Shown here piece by piece: positions 49,348-57,655 of a DNA stretch of 64,000 bases. Made by a program: the position numbers and the translations under genes. Numbering within the stretch: position 1 is the stretch's first letter; each line of letters opens with the position of its first letter. This DNA is from Cyclobacterium qasimii M12-11B (lineage in GTDB: Bacteria > Bacteroidota > Bacteroidia > Cytophagales > Cyclobacteriaceae): NCBI RefSeq assembly GCF_000427295.1, contig NZ_ATNM01000116.1:1-64000 (forward strand), given 5' to 3'. The notes below the pieces were generated by a model. It searched no databases. It was not told the DNA's origin and worked only from the letters and a program-made list of their open reading frames with translations.

Positions 49348-50406
49348 TTAGTTAAATTTTATGGTAACTTTTTTCTGTTCTATCTCATATTCAAAGCCAT
49401 AAGCATAGCCCAAGCTTTCTAAAACACTGCTTAAATATTTGTCTTTATACTCACCAGAAATAAGTATTGTGGAAGATGGTGTGCCTTTGAATTCTATTTC
49501 CACCCCATACCAGCGCTCAAGGGTAACCTTGAATTCTGAAAATGAAACATCTGTAAACTTTAGTATTCCATCCTTCCAAAGGAAGGCAATTTGCCTATCG
49601 AAGTTCCTTTTAATCATTGGGCCATGCCCTTCCATGATTACCTCTTCCCCAGGCTGAAGCACCAAGGATTCACTTTCTAATTTTTCTTTGAAAACCTTCA
49701 CCTGACCGGTTGCCAACTGTACATTTACTTTGTTTTTGTCAAAAGAATTAATATTGAATGAAGTTCCCAAGGCTGTGGTAACGAGATCGCCGCTAAACAC
49801 TCTGAAGGGCAATAAACTATCTTTAGCTACCTCAAAAAATGATTCGCCTTTTAAAAATACATCCCTGTCGGATTTCCCAAAATCTATACTAAACCGGATA
49901 TCACTTTCAGCATTCAAAATTACAGTGGATCCATCTGGTAAATGTATTTTGGATTTTTGTCCTTTGGGATTTGATTTGGTGATCCATTTATCTCCTTCCT
50001 GAAGCATAGCACTGTTGTCTATCTCTTTTTCCGTTGAGTTTTTTAATTGTAAAAACCCTACAACAGATACTATTAATAAAAAAGCAATGACCGCTGCTTT
50101 TGCGCCATATCGATAAATAGCGTAATACTTTATGTTATTTTGTTTTGGGTGTAGCGGTATGGTCTTTTTATTGATCCTAAGTTGTATTTTTTGGTGCAAA
50201 ACCCGCTCTTTTTCTGCATTCCAATCATTTCCTGGTAAATCCAGTTCCAAAAGAACAGCTCTGGCCTCATTAAGAACTTCAAGCTTTTCTGGATTTCCCA
50301 CTAGCCACTTGTTCCAAGACAAGCCACTTTCTGGATCATTTCTCAACACCCAATTGCGGAAGGAGGGATCATCAATAAAATCATCTATGGCGTTGAAATC
50401 TTTCAT
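49348..50406 (-). CDS. FecR-family anti-sigma factor
   Basis: Inner-membrane regulator that holds the FecI-type sigma factor and receives the signal from the STN domain of the SusC. Its 352 residues comprise a cytoplasmic N-terminal region (about 1-95), one transmembrane helix (about 100-121, AAVIAFLLIVSVVGFLQL), and a periplasmic FecR domain (HLPDGSTVILNAESDIRF, FEVAKDSLLPFRVFSG, ALGTSFNI). A C-terminal DUF4974 domain follows (FTDVSFSEFKVTLERWYGVEIEF). It lies 129 nt after the sigma gene and 145 nt before susC, with the antisense RNA candidate in the latter gap. Confidence 0.95.
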   Translation of the reverse strand: MKDFNAIDDFIDDPSFRNWVLRNDPESGLSWNKWLVGNPEKLEVLNEARAVLLELDLPGNDWNAEKERVLHQKIQLRINKKTIPLHPKQNNIKYYAIYRYGAKAAVIAFLLIVSVVGFLQLKNSTEKEIDNSAMLQEGDKWITKSNPKGQKSKIHLPDGSTVILNAESDIRFSIDFGKSDRDVFLKGESFFEVAKDSLLPFRVFSGDLVTTALGTSFNINSFDKNKVNVQLATGQVKVFKEKLESESLVLQPGEEVIMEGHGPMIKRNFDRQIAFLWKDGILKFTDVSFSEFKVTLERWYGVEIEFKGTPSSTILISGEYKDKYLSSVLESLGYAYGFEYEIEQKKVTIKFN

Positions 50407-50535
50407 TTTGGATCTTTAACAACAGAGAGCGATTTATAGGTGAAATCTCATCTCTTGATCCAAAAAATTATTAAATATTACATAAAAAATAAATATTCAT
50501 CTCTCAATTTCAATAAGAATAATTTTAAGGGTATA

Positions 50536-51135
50536 TTATTGAAAAAATAAAAATAGTAGTCCGCTAAATTTTGTTGATGTTCGGGTGAATGATAGAATGT
50601 TTTTTAGCTTTTTTAAGCCTTTAAATATCAAGTTGTATACCGAGGGAACTTGAACATCCATCATTTTGGAGATTTCATCATAGGAAAGTTCTTGGATATA
50701 TCTCAAGTAGATGGCTTCTTTTTGCCTAAGGGGTATTTGACCCAAGGCTTGGCTGATTTTATTGCTAGATTCCAGAATAATTTGATTCTCATCAAGAATT
50801 TCTAAAAAGGATGCTTCCCATTTAAATTTGGAATGCACTTCTTCTAATGATTCGTTTTTGTAAGCGCATTTAATTTTTTTAATTAGCTCCCTGCGAAAAC
50901 AAGCAAATAAATAAAATTTGATGGAATTTTTAACGTTAATATTTTTTTTCAAATCCCAAATATGAACAAAGAGGTCTTGGATAACATCCTCAATTAAGTT
51001 AGTATCCTGGGTAAATTTGTGTCCATATTTATATAGGTCTTTAGAAAATGTGCTGTAAATATAGGAAAATGCCTGTTGGTTACCGGATTTCACCAGACCC
51101 CATATTTCAACTTCCGAAAGCGATGAAAAATCCAT
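50536..51135 (-). CDS. FecI-like ECF RNA polymerase sigma factor
   Basis: ECF sigma-70 factor, 199 residues, that should direct transcription of the susC-susD-sulfatase operon after release from FecR. Region 2 covers about residues 20-90 (FSYIYSTFSKDLYKYG, LIEDVIQDLFVHIWD). Region 4 covers about 130-185 (LRQKEAIYLRYIQELSYDEISKMMDVQVPSVYNLIFKGLKKL). It ends with a hydrophobic tail (SGLLFLFFQ), unusual for a soluble factor but seen in some Bacteroidota members. The next gene on the same strand is fecR. Confidence 0.95.
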   Translation of the reverse strand: MDFSSLSEVEIWGLVKSGNQQAFSYIYSTFSKDLYKYGHKFTQDTNLIEDVIQDLFVHIWDLKKNINVKNSIKFYLFACFRRELIKKIKCAYKNESLEEVHSKFKWEASFLEILDENQIILESSNKISQALGQIPLRQKEAIYLRYIQELSYDEISKMMDVQVPSVYNLIFKGLKKLKNILSFTRTSTKFSGLLFLFFQ

Positions 51136-51214
51136 TTTACAAAGTGTTATTTTGGGTTAGATGCCAGCCAAATTAATAACTGCCAAACTATATTACTTAA
51201 AAATAATTATTGAG

Positions 51215-51241
51215 CAAAGATATTTTATGTATATGGTGCAA
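51215..51241 (-). promoter_or_regulatory. Probable promoter of the sigma factor gene
   Basis: On the minus strand TATCTTTG (51222-51215) is an exact -7 box. A TTG (51241-51239) lies 16 nt upstream, a little closer than the ideal spacing for the -33 box. The start codon is 80 nt downstream. Confidence 0.5.
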
Positions 51242-51431
51242 TTGACATGAATAATTAAACTATAACTACTTAAATTTAAAATCATATTGGTAAATTAAAT
51301 GGATTTCTATGAAAAATATGGAGTTACATATAGTTCACTTGGAAAAAACACCTAATAAGTTAGTATTTAACAGGGTGAGGAGGTATATTCCTGCATAAAT
51401 TATTTTCTTAGAAGAAAAAACCTTCCAAATC

Positions 51432-51470
51432 TCTATTTTTAAAATAAGCTATTTTCATTTTAAAAATAGA
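51432..51470. repeat. Perfect 14-bp inverted repeat upstream of the beta-propeller gene
   Basis: 51432-51445 and 51457-51470 are exact reverse complements, 11 nt apart, purely AT-rich except for one G/C pair near the outer end of each arm. It lies 62 nt before the ATG of the propeller gene. It could be a regulator site or leader hairpin, or a terminator-like structure without T tail. Confidence 0.5.
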
Positions 51471-51531
51471 AGCGTCTGGACTCAATATCCATTGGCGGTT
51501 AAATTATTTCTAAATTTAAACCACAGTGATT

Positions 51532-52869
51532 ATGTTGCTTACAACAAGTCCTCATCACCAGCCAATCAGTAATTACAGTGGTTTGAAAAAAGTCCATTCT
51601 TCGAAGCGTCCTCAAACTATTTTTTTCTATCAACGCTTTACATTAGCACATTTTGTAAAAGATCCTCGCTATCTAAAGCACTGGCTAAGGCTATTAGGAG
51701 GCTTGTTTTTACTGATAACTAGCAACTGCCAACAAAAAGTCCAAGTTGAAAAACAGGAGGGAGGTTTGGCCTTGGTTTCGGTAGACCTCTCCGAATCCAG
51801 ATCCGGTAAACTGTCTGAATTTTTTGAGCCAGAAATCAACTATATATGGCTGGAAGATAAATTGGATGAAGCTCAACTTAATGCCAGCTTACATCAAATC
51901 CTCTTTTATGGAGATAAAATTTATACCCTTGATATTTACGGATGTAAGTGCATTTCAATTTTCAATATGGAAGGGGAGTACTTGGGAAAGATTGCTGCTT
52001 ATGGTGAAGGTCCCGGTGAATACCTTGATCTTGATGCTTTGGCAGTTGTAAATGAGGAACTGGTCTTATTAGGAGTTTATCCCAGCAAAATCATGTGGTT
52101 TAGCCTGGAAGGTGAGTTTCTACGTGAAACGATCTTGAAAGATCACTTCGGCCCCGGTGTGTTTTCTGAATTCGACAACCGGTATTACCAGTACAATATT
52201 CCAAAAGCCTCAGGAGAATTTTTTATTAAAAGCTTGAATGAAAATTTGCAGGATACTATTAATTTTTTGCCATTCTATTCCGAAAGGCTCGAAAGTATGA
52301 TGTCCGGGAGGAATTATTTTCAAAAAAGCAAACAACATCTTTATTTTGGGATGACTTTTCTCGATACAATTTTTCAATTTAAAAATCAACAATTGGTCCC
52401 CAAGTTTGTATTCGATTTTGGGAATTATGGTCAAGACTTGGAAGAATTAAAAGGCTTGGAAATTAGAGAGAGACTTAAACTTATTAATAACCGTGCAAAA
52501 CTATACTTCCTAGGTCGATACCATGTTTCCGAAAAACAGTTTTACACAATCCTCAGTTACGAAAAAAAAGTTTACAACCTCTTTTATGACCGGGAGAAAT
52601 CACAATCCCATGCGATTGAAGGCAATCTAAAAAATGATATCGATGAAGGGAATGATCTAAAGTCAATAGGCTATGGTTTTGAACCGGGGAAAGTGGGGAC
52701 AAGAATAGCTGGTAAAGACCTTTATCAGGCATTGGTAGAAAAGAAAAAGCAAATGGGCCAAGCTGATTTTGAGAAGTGGGCTAAGAGTAAAGGTAAAAAC
52801 TTTGCGAAAACAGCCTTGGTAGGAAAAGATTCCGAAAACCCGGTGCTTATTGTTTATACGCTAAAGTGA
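51532..52869 (+). CDS. 6-bladed beta-propeller lipoprotein
   Basis: Probable 6-bladed beta-propeller protein of the Bacteroidota surface/periplasmic group. About 445 residues from ATG 51532; a GTG at 51526 is also in frame. Blade motifs include QILFYGDKIYTLDIYGCKCISIFNMEGEYLGKI, YGEGPGEYLDLDALAV and KIMWFSLEGEFLRE. A hydrophobic segment ends in a lipobox-like TSNC near residue 66, preceded by an abnormally long basic n-region of about 50 residues. No better start codon exists in between, so the true N-terminus is uncertain. It is divergent from the FecI-type gene. Function unknown. Confidence 0.75.
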   Translation: MLLTTSPHHQPISNYSGLKKVHSSKRPQTIFFYQRFTLAHFVKDPRYLKHWLRLLGGLFLLITSNCQQKVQVEKQEGGLALVSVDLSESRSGKLSEFFEPEINYIWLEDKLDEAQLNASLHQILFYGDKIYTLDIYGCKCISIFNMEGEYLGKIAAYGEGPGEYLDLDALAVVNEELVLLGVYPSKIMWFSLEGEFLRETILKDHFGPGVFSEFDNRYYQYNIPKASGEFFIKSLNENLQDTINFLPFYSERLESMMSGRNYFQKSKQHLYFGMTFLDTIFQFKNQQLVPKFVFDFGNYGQDLEELKGLEIRERLKLINNRAKLYFLGRYHVSEKQFYTILSYEKKVYNLFYDREKSQSHAIEGNLKNDIDEGNDLKSIGYGFEPGKVGTRIAGKDLYQALVEKKKQMGQADFEKWAKSKGKNFAKTALVGKDSENPVLIVYTLK

Positions 52870-52955
52870 TACTACTTTAATTGATAGGGTATGCCACTAT
52901 TGGTAAAGTGCACCCGTAAGAATGATGAGAATAGAGAACCCTGGAAGGTTGAAAT

Positions 52956-52991
52956 TTATTTTCCCACAGGCTTAGGCCCGTGGGAAAATAA
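52956..52991. terminator. Hairpin between convergent genes, possible terminator
   Basis: Perfect 12-bp inverted repeat (52956-52967 with 52980-52991) located between the convergent propeller and TPM genes. A and T tracts lie inside the stem rather than after it, so it is a weaker terminator candidate for either strand. Confidence 0.5.
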
Positions 52992-53010
52992 TAATATGAG
53001 AGCAAAGTCA

Positions 53011-53814
53011 CTACCAGCTTCCGCCTGCACCGCCTCCGCCAAAGCCACCGCCACCGAAGCCGCCGAAACCGCCTCCGCCACCACCGCCGAATCCTCCTCC
53101 TCCAGAGGAGAAATCTCCGTATTTGCCTCCTCTGCTACCTCCGAGCATATTGGCAAGCAGTAAGGTGGTGAAGATACCTACTCCGCCACGTTTACCACCC
53201 ATGTGGTTGTTGTTGTCGTTTCGATTTCTGACTAGGGTGAGAATCACAAAGCCTACAATCATTACCAAAAACAAGGGTAAACCTCCTCCTGGTTTGTTTG
53301 CGGCGCCCATGTCTTCAGCTTTGTACTCGCCTGAAGCAAGCTTAAAAATCATGTCTGTGGCCTGATCTAAGCCTGTATAGTAGTTTTCCGTTCGGAAGCT
53401 TGGCACGATCAACTGATCGACAATTCGTTTCGCCAATGCATCTGGAATCGCTCCTTCCATGCCATAGCCTGTGGCGATAAAAACCTTACGGTCTTTCATC
53501 GCTGCCAATATAAGAACGCCATTGTCCTTGTCTTTTTTACCTATTCCCCATTTGTCTCCCAATTGAAAAGCATAATCACTGATATCATACGGCCCAATGG
53601 AACTGATCAAAACGATGCTGACCTGGGAAGAAGTGCTGTCGTTATAAGCCACAAGCTTGCTTTCCAGCTGTTGGACTTCATTGTTTGAAAGGGTCTTGGA
53701 AAAATCATTCACAAGGCGAGGCGGATTAGGTTTTTCAGGAAAATCTCCCTGAGCCCAGCTCGTAAATGAAAATGCTAGTAATAGAAACGAAAAGAAAAGG
53801 TTTTTTTTAATCAT
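53011..53814 (-). CDS. TPM-domain (YgcG-like) protein with Gly-rich tail
   Basis: Exported or membrane-anchored protein, 267 residues, with an N-terminal signal peptide (to about residue 21, SWAQ). A TPM/TLP18.3 phosphatase-like domain covers about residues 30-160 (LSNNEVQQLESKLVAYN, DKWGIGKKDKDNGVLILAAMKDRKVFIATGYGMEG). A transmembrane segment lies near 180-195 (LPLFLVMIVGFVILTL). The tail is made almost only of Gly and Phe with a final SW. Third gene of a lemA-TPM-TPM operon, 6 nt after the preceding gene. The family is linked with membrane homeostasis and, in plants, photosystem II repair; its role here is unproven. Confidence 0.9.
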   Translation of the reverse strand: MIKKNLFFSFLLLAFSFTSWAQGDFPEKPNPPRLVNDFSKTLSNNEVQQLESKLVAYNDSTSSQVSIVLISSIGPYDISDYAFQLGDKWGIGKKDKDNGVLILAAMKDRKVFIATGYGMEGAIPDALAKRIVDQLIVPSFRTENYYTGLDQATDMIFKLASGEYKAEDMGAANKPGGGLPLFLVMIVGFVILTLVRNRNDNNNHMGGKRGGVGIFTTLLLANMLGGSRGGKYGDFSSGGGGFGGGGGGGFGGFGGGGFGGGGAGGSW

Positions 53815-53839
53815 AATGTCTTATTCAAAGGAAATTTCA

Positions 53840-54256
53840 TCAGGGAGTTCGTTGATGTCTCCTTCTTTGTCGTAAGGGAAATGTTGTTGAAGCTGCTTTC
53901 CGGACATTTCTATGCCTTTTTCTAAGTCCTTCAGTGAATGCACTTGTTTTAAAATGAACGAGCATTTCTTCTTTGATATTTTCCCAATAGTTTTCGGGAA
54001 CCACCTTGTTTATGCCTGCATCTCCAAGAATGGCAAACTTATGATCCACCACTGCAAGATAGAAAAGCACCGCATTTCGCTGGGCGGTTTTGTGCATCTT
54101 GAGTTTCTCAAATACTTCAGCAGCCCTGTCAAGGACATCTCCTTTACAGCTGTTTTCGATGTGAACCTGAATTTCTCCAGAAGTTTCCATTTCTGCATTC
54201 CTTATGGCATCTGTTATAATGGCACGGTCTGCTTTACTAAATAATTTTTCGGCCAT
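53840..54256 (-). CDS. TPM-domain protein, C-terminus altered by a probable frameshift
   Basis: Cytoplasmic TPM-domain protein. The open frame gives 138 residues: AIRNAEMETSGEIQVHIE, AQRNAVLFYLAVVDHKFAILGDAGINKVVP and SAFTEGL are normal for the family. The end (RKRHRNVRKAASTTF and onward) is Arg-rich nonsense. Shifting frame by one base near the five T at 53917-53921 gives EKGIEMSGKQLQQHFPYD and a proper end PDEISFE with stop at 53821. That is the usual length, and it places the stop 6 nt from the next start. So one extra base is present here, by mutation or consensus error. Middle gene of the lemA-TPM-TPM operon. Confidence 0.85.
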   Translation of the reverse strand: MAEKLFSKADRAIITDAIRNAEMETSGEIQVHIENSCKGDVLDRAAEVFEKLKMHKTAQRNAVLFYLAVVDHKFAILGDAGINKVVPENYWENIKEEMLVHFKTSAFTEGLRKRHRNVRKAASTTFPLRQRRRHQRTP

Positions 54257-54267
54257 AATAAGGGTAT

Positions 54268-54858
54268 TTAAAATTCTACCGTTGGTGCATTTTCAGATCC
54301 TGCAGAAGCTTCAAAATAGCCTTTACGCTCAAACCCATACCATCCAGCAAATATATTGTTTGGGAAAATCCTAAGATTTGAATTGTAGCCCTGTACGGAT
54401 TGGTTGAAATTTCTTCTCGCTACCGCAATCCTGTTTTCCGTTCCTTCCAGTTGCGCCTGCAGTTCCAGGAAGTTTTGATTGGCTTTCAGGTCAGGATACC
54501 TTTCTACGGCTACAAGTAGCCTGCTAAGTGATCCACTCAATTGATCCTGTGCACCTTGGAATTTGGCGATGTTTTCGGGTGTAAGGTCATCTGCCTGCAA
54601 GGTGATGGAAGTCGCTTTAGCGCGCGCTTCGATTACACCGGTTAGCGTTTCTTGTTCAAAGTCAGCGTATCCCTTTACCGTATTCACCAAATTGGGAATC
54701 AGGTCAGCTCTTCGTTGGTATTGGGTTTCTACTTCAGCCCACTGACCGTTGATGGTTTCTTCGGTTTGCACAAAAGTGTTGTACACGCCTACCGCTTTGG
54801 AGTAAACAATGAACCCGATCACTGCGATGATGGCTATAGGAATTAATATTTTTTTCAT
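54268..54858 (-). CDS. lemA: LemA family protein
   Basis: Membrane-anchored coiled-coil protein of the LemA family, 196 residues: one N-terminal transmembrane helix (about 4-22), then the conserved helical domain (NTFVQTEETINGQWAEVETQYQRRADLIPNLVNTVKGYA; AVARRNFNQSVQGYNSNLRIFPNNIFA). It has the usual family length and is complete. LemA is regularly encoded with TPM-domain genes, as here with 11 nt to the next gene. The family's exact function is unknown. Confidence 0.95.
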   Translation of the reverse strand: MKKILIPIAIIAVIGFIVYSKAVGVYNTFVQTEETINGQWAEVETQYQRRADLIPNLVNTVKGYADFEQETLTGVIEARAKATSITLQADDLTPENIAKFQGAQDQLSGSLSRLLVAVERYPDLKANQNFLELQAQLEGTENRIAVARRNFNQSVQGYNSNLRIFPNNIFAGWYGFERKGYFEASAGSENAPTVEF

Positions 54859-55320
54859 GGTAAGGATATTTATAAAAACAATGAAGTTATATGACGTAAT
54901 TTTTGGCTTGAGGTTTCCCAGAATGGGTGATTTTTCAAGAAAATCAATACAAAAGAAGCAGATTTAGGCAATTAAGACAAGCTTTTGCATTGAGAACGCA
55001 AGAGGATTTCCAAGCCAAGCTGCACTCAACCCTTTAGACAAGCTCAGTCCATCGGCTTATCCCGTAAAAACGAGCTGTGTCGGACTTCCTTCCTCTATTT
55101 CTAGTTGTAAATATCAAAGTTACCACATTAAAATTAGAAAACAGCCAAAGCCAAAATAAGCAGTTTTTGTAGGGTAGAAGCGAATTAAAGGAAAAGGCTA
55201 TGCTTTAAGTGGTTAGGGAATGCTTTGTCGCAATGGCGGATTGCGTTTGCATTGTCGTGTTTTCATGGCATGGTGGATGGCGTTTACATCGTTGCACTTT
55301 CGCGCAGTGACATTCACTTG
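54859..55320. other. Noncoding DNA upstream of lemA
   Basis: No plausible ORF. The part near lemA should hold its promoter, but no TAnnTTTG box was found on the minus strand. The 55200-55320 part has GC-richer repeat-like sequence (GCAATGGCGGATTGCG and similar) that leads into the palindromic repeat at 55321. Confidence 0.4.
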
Positions 55321-55427
55321 TCATTGCGAAGGGGAGGATTACTTATTTAGGTTTAATAATGTGTAATATCCCGAAGCAATCCCATGACCAGAAGAGATTG
55401 CTTCGTCATACCTCCTCGCAATAACGT
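55321..55427. repeat. Composite palindromic intergenic repeat
   Basis: Outer arms TCATTGCGAAGGGGAGG (55321-55337) and CCTCCTCGCAATAACG (55411-55426) pair imperfectly. Inner arms CGAAGCAATC (55372-55381) and GATTGCTTCG (55396-55405) pair perfectly. This form (GTCATTGCGAGG...GAAGCAATC...) is a widespread Bacteroidota intergenic repeat type as I know it. Its left end overlaps the 3' end of the antitoxin gene. Confidence 0.65.
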
Positions 55428-55702
55428 ATAGGGCTTATTTGAATATTTCCGCCAACTGCTTTCAATACTTTTATTATTGTCGAAAATTGTGGTTTTGCTC
55501 CTGCCGACAAGGCTTTGTACAAACTAGGTCTACTCATTCCTGTTTCTTCCGCAATTTTGCTCATTCCAATCGCTTTTGCAATATGTCCGAGGGCTACAAT
55601 CACATCGTCAAAATCACCTTCATCCAATACGGAATTTAAATATTCGGCAATCATTTCGTTGCTGTCCAAATAGTCTGCTATATCAAATTTTGTAGTTTCC
55701 AT
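55406..55702 (-). CDS. HigA-type addiction module antitoxin, orphan
   Basis: Helix-turn-helix antidote of a HigB/HigA-like toxin-antitoxin module, 98 residues from ATG 55702 (METTKFDIADYLDSNE). Typical segments are AEYLNSVLDEGDFDDVIVALGHIAKAIGMSKIAEETGMSRPSLYKALS and FSTIIKVLKAVGG. The last eight residues (PIRYCEEV) and the stop codon are encoded by the palindromic repeat at 55321-55427. The reading frame is open upstream to GTG 55864, so a 152-residue fusion with the toxin remnant is formally possible. It would act as DNA-binding autoregulator and toxin neutraliser, but its toxin partner appears dead. Confidence 0.8.
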   Translation of the reverse strand: METTKFDIADYLDSNEMIAEYLNSVLDEGDFDDVIVALGHIAKAIGMSKIAEETGMSRPSLYKALSAGAKPQFSTIIKVLKAVGGNIQISPIRYCEEV

Positions 55703-55989
55703 TTTTAAATTGTCCCAAATGTTTTTGGCCTTCTCGATGTCTTTTTGTTGGGTTGATTTGTCTCCGCCAATCAGCAGAATTATTATCTTTCCATCCGTTT
55801 CCTTGAAATAAATTTTGTACCCCTTTGCGTAATTTATTTTCATTTCATTAATACTATTTCCCACACAGGTTTACAGTCTCCAAAATGGTCGTCATTTTCA
55901 AGTTTTTGGATTCTGAACAGAATTTTCGCTTTAGCCCTTAAATCCTTTAATCTCTTCAACCACTTGTCAAATTATATCGATTTTTCAAT
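55703..55989 (-). pseudogene. Decayed HigB-like (killer protein) toxin gene
   Basis: Three segments add up to a HigB/RelE-type toxin. On the minus strand IEKSI (from 55989) is cut by TAA at 55974-55972. FDKWLKRLKDLRAKAKILF and QKLENDDHFGDCKPV follow (55971-55864). After a two-base duplication (ACAC at 55863-55866, plus strand), the frame changes and continues as GNSINEMKINYAKGYKIYF and IIILLIGGDKSTQQKDIEKAKN, the classic C-terminal half of such toxins. The last part then reads straight into the antitoxin with no stop codon. Confidence 0.75.
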
Positions 55990-56142
55990 AAAATATATTT
56001 AATCGATGTATTCACTTGGATACAAATTTACTTGAATTTTTTAGAATACAAAAATCCTTCGTTGGCTTCTGGTCTATGTCAAAAGGAACCATAATGCTCT
56101 GGTTATGTTTCAGGTAGAAGTTAATAAAATAATATGAGCAGT

Positions 56143-56165
56143 GTCTTCGACAGGCTCAGACACCG
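56143..56165. repeat. Short repeat, copy 1 (inverted relative to 60801)
   Basis: The reverse complement matches 60801-60823 at 22 of 23 positions (core TGAGCYTGTCGAAG). It lies in a noncoding stretch 56041-56621 that also holds further partial copies (TCGAAGC near 56250 and 56412). Confidence 0.6.
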
Positions 56166-56441
56166 GAGTCGAAGACATCGAAATCGAGACATTTTTTCGT
56201 TTATGGGATCAGTTCGCAAAACGAAAATCAATATAGGTTGCTGAGCGGAGTCGAAGCAAGCGGAGCCGAAGACTTAGCAATTTTCTATAATTGGCCATTC
56301 TTCCATGACCGTTTGATAAAAAGGTGTAATTGCAAATTACAGCTAGAGGGGTAGAAAAGTCGAAAATTCTCGTTAGCTGAACGAAAACCAATTTTGGGTG
56401 GCTGAGCCAGTCGAAGCCTGCCAATTAAAATATGTGTCTAA

Positions 56442-56503
56442 TCATAAATCCCCCTTGATCCCCCTTTGAAGAAAAGGGGGAGTTCGAGTTTTACGATTTA
56501 TGA
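56442..56503. repeat. Palindromic repeat with C5/G5 stem
   Basis: Outer arms TCATAAATC (56442-56450) and GATTTATGA (56495-56503), inner arms TCCCCCTTT (56459-56467) and AAAGGGGGA (56473-56481), all perfect. A related CCCCCCTTAATCAAG is seen near 56581. The form is that of a common Bacteroidota intergenic repeat; it may also limit transcription leaving the aldo/keto reductase gene. Confidence 0.6.
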
Positions 56504-56621
56504 AAGCGAACTTGATTTTTCATTTCCTCAGCCCATTACAATAATACAAAATCATTATAAAATTCTCGTTTCCGCAACTCCCCCCTTAATCAAGTGAGCG
56601 CAGTGCCTGTAACTATAAGAA

Positions 56622-57644
56622 TTAAACCTTATAATACTCCACCGACTTCCCATCAAATCCGGAAACACGGCTTATCAGTTCCTGGCGTTTTTTCTCGTCG
56701 AAGGCTTTGAATCTTTTAGCGAAATCAATCTTTTCAGTCAGCATGTCGGCATGGTCTGCACCAGTTACCAATACACTGATGGGAAGGGACCAGGAGAAAT
56801 AGATGGCTTCTTCAACTGTCAATACATTCGGGACGATGCGTGGTTTGTCGCCACTGTTGAAATGGGTGGTACCTCCAAAAAAGCCACCATTGGCCAGGGT
56901 TTTCATGGCACAGGGAGCCATTCCTTTTTCCATTAGTTTTGGCATCACATTGGTAATAAAACTTTTGTAATTCGGGTCAAAGGCATTGATGGGCATTTGG
57001 CAGGCTTCCAGTTCATCCGTACTTTCCAACATCCTCAGGTGGGCATTGTAATCCGAATGGCCCGAGAATCCTATATGCTTTACTTTCCCACTTTCCTTAG
57101 CCTTCAAGACATAATCCAGGACCCCATTTTTTAACCTGCTGTCCACGTCTCCGGGGCTGGTGACTGCATGAATCAGCCAAAGATCGATATAGTCTGTTTT
57201 CATCCGGCTAAGGGTGCCTTCCAGGTGCTCCTGAGCAGTTTTTCCATCTCTTGCCGTTGACTTGCTTTGGATAAAAGCCAGGTCTCTGTATTTGGGCGTA
57301 AGAAATTGACCATACCTTCTTTCCCCAGTTCCGCCACCATAGGACTCGGCATTGTCGAAGAACCGAATGCCTCCTTCCAATGCACGTTCTATGGTCTTTT
57401 GGGCTTCGCTTTCTTTCATTCTGGCGATATGTGCACCACCAAGCCCCAGCATGGTTACGGATAAGTCAGATTTTCCAAATTTTCGCTTGGGAAGCAAGTC
57501 GCCCAGCCTGTCCCGCATATAGGGACTCGGAATGGCTTTTCCTTCTGCATTTATACTGCTTAGGGGCAACATCATTCCCGCCGTTAATCCGGCCAATGAT
57601 TTTAAAAATGTCCTTCTTTGGTTATTTTGCTTGTTATTTTCCAT
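56622..57644 (-). CDS. Tat-exported aldo/keto reductase
   Basis: NAD(P)-dependent aldo/keto reductase-family oxidoreductase, 340 residues. The Tat signal RRTFLK (Arg10-Arg11) is followed by a hydrophobic stretch (to about residue 32). Catalytic tetrad: Asp97 and Tyr102 (FFDNAESYGGG), Lys128 (IQSKST), His159 (LWLIHAV). Export by Tat fits a cofactor-bound protein folded in the cytoplasm. It is the last gene of the operon running from 60519, 11 nt after the TonB receptor. The substrate is unknown; a link to that receptor's ligand is only suggested by position. Confidence 0.9.
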   Translation of the reverse strand: MENNKQNNQRRTFLKSLAGLTAGMMLPLSSINAEGKAIPSPYMRDRLGDLLPKRKFGKSDLSVTMLGLGGAHIARMKESEAQKTIERALEGGIRFFDNAESYGGGTGERRYGQFLTPKYRDLAFIQSKSTARDGKTAQEHLEGTLSRMKTDYIDLWLIHAVTSPGDVDSRLKNGVLDYVLKAKESGKVKHIGFSGHSDYNAHLRMLESTDELEACQMPINAFDPNYKSFITNVMPKLMEKGMAPCAMKTLANGGFFGGTTHFNSGDKPRIVPNVLTVEEAIYFSWSLPISVLVTGADHADMLTEKIDFAKRFKAFDEKKRQELISRVSGFDGKSVEYYKV

Positions 57645-57655
57645 GATTGTTTGGG

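Noticed and set aside
53011-53110. Repetitive GC-rich stretch as a CRISPR or tandem repeat
   Set aside because: It is the coding sequence of a poly-Gly/Phe protein tail; there are no regular spacers.
52891-53163. 90-residue plus-strand ORF rich in Ala, Ser and Thr
   Set aside because: It is the antisense reading of the Gly-rich tail of the TPM protein; its composition follows from GGN codons on the other strand, and no start signals were seen.
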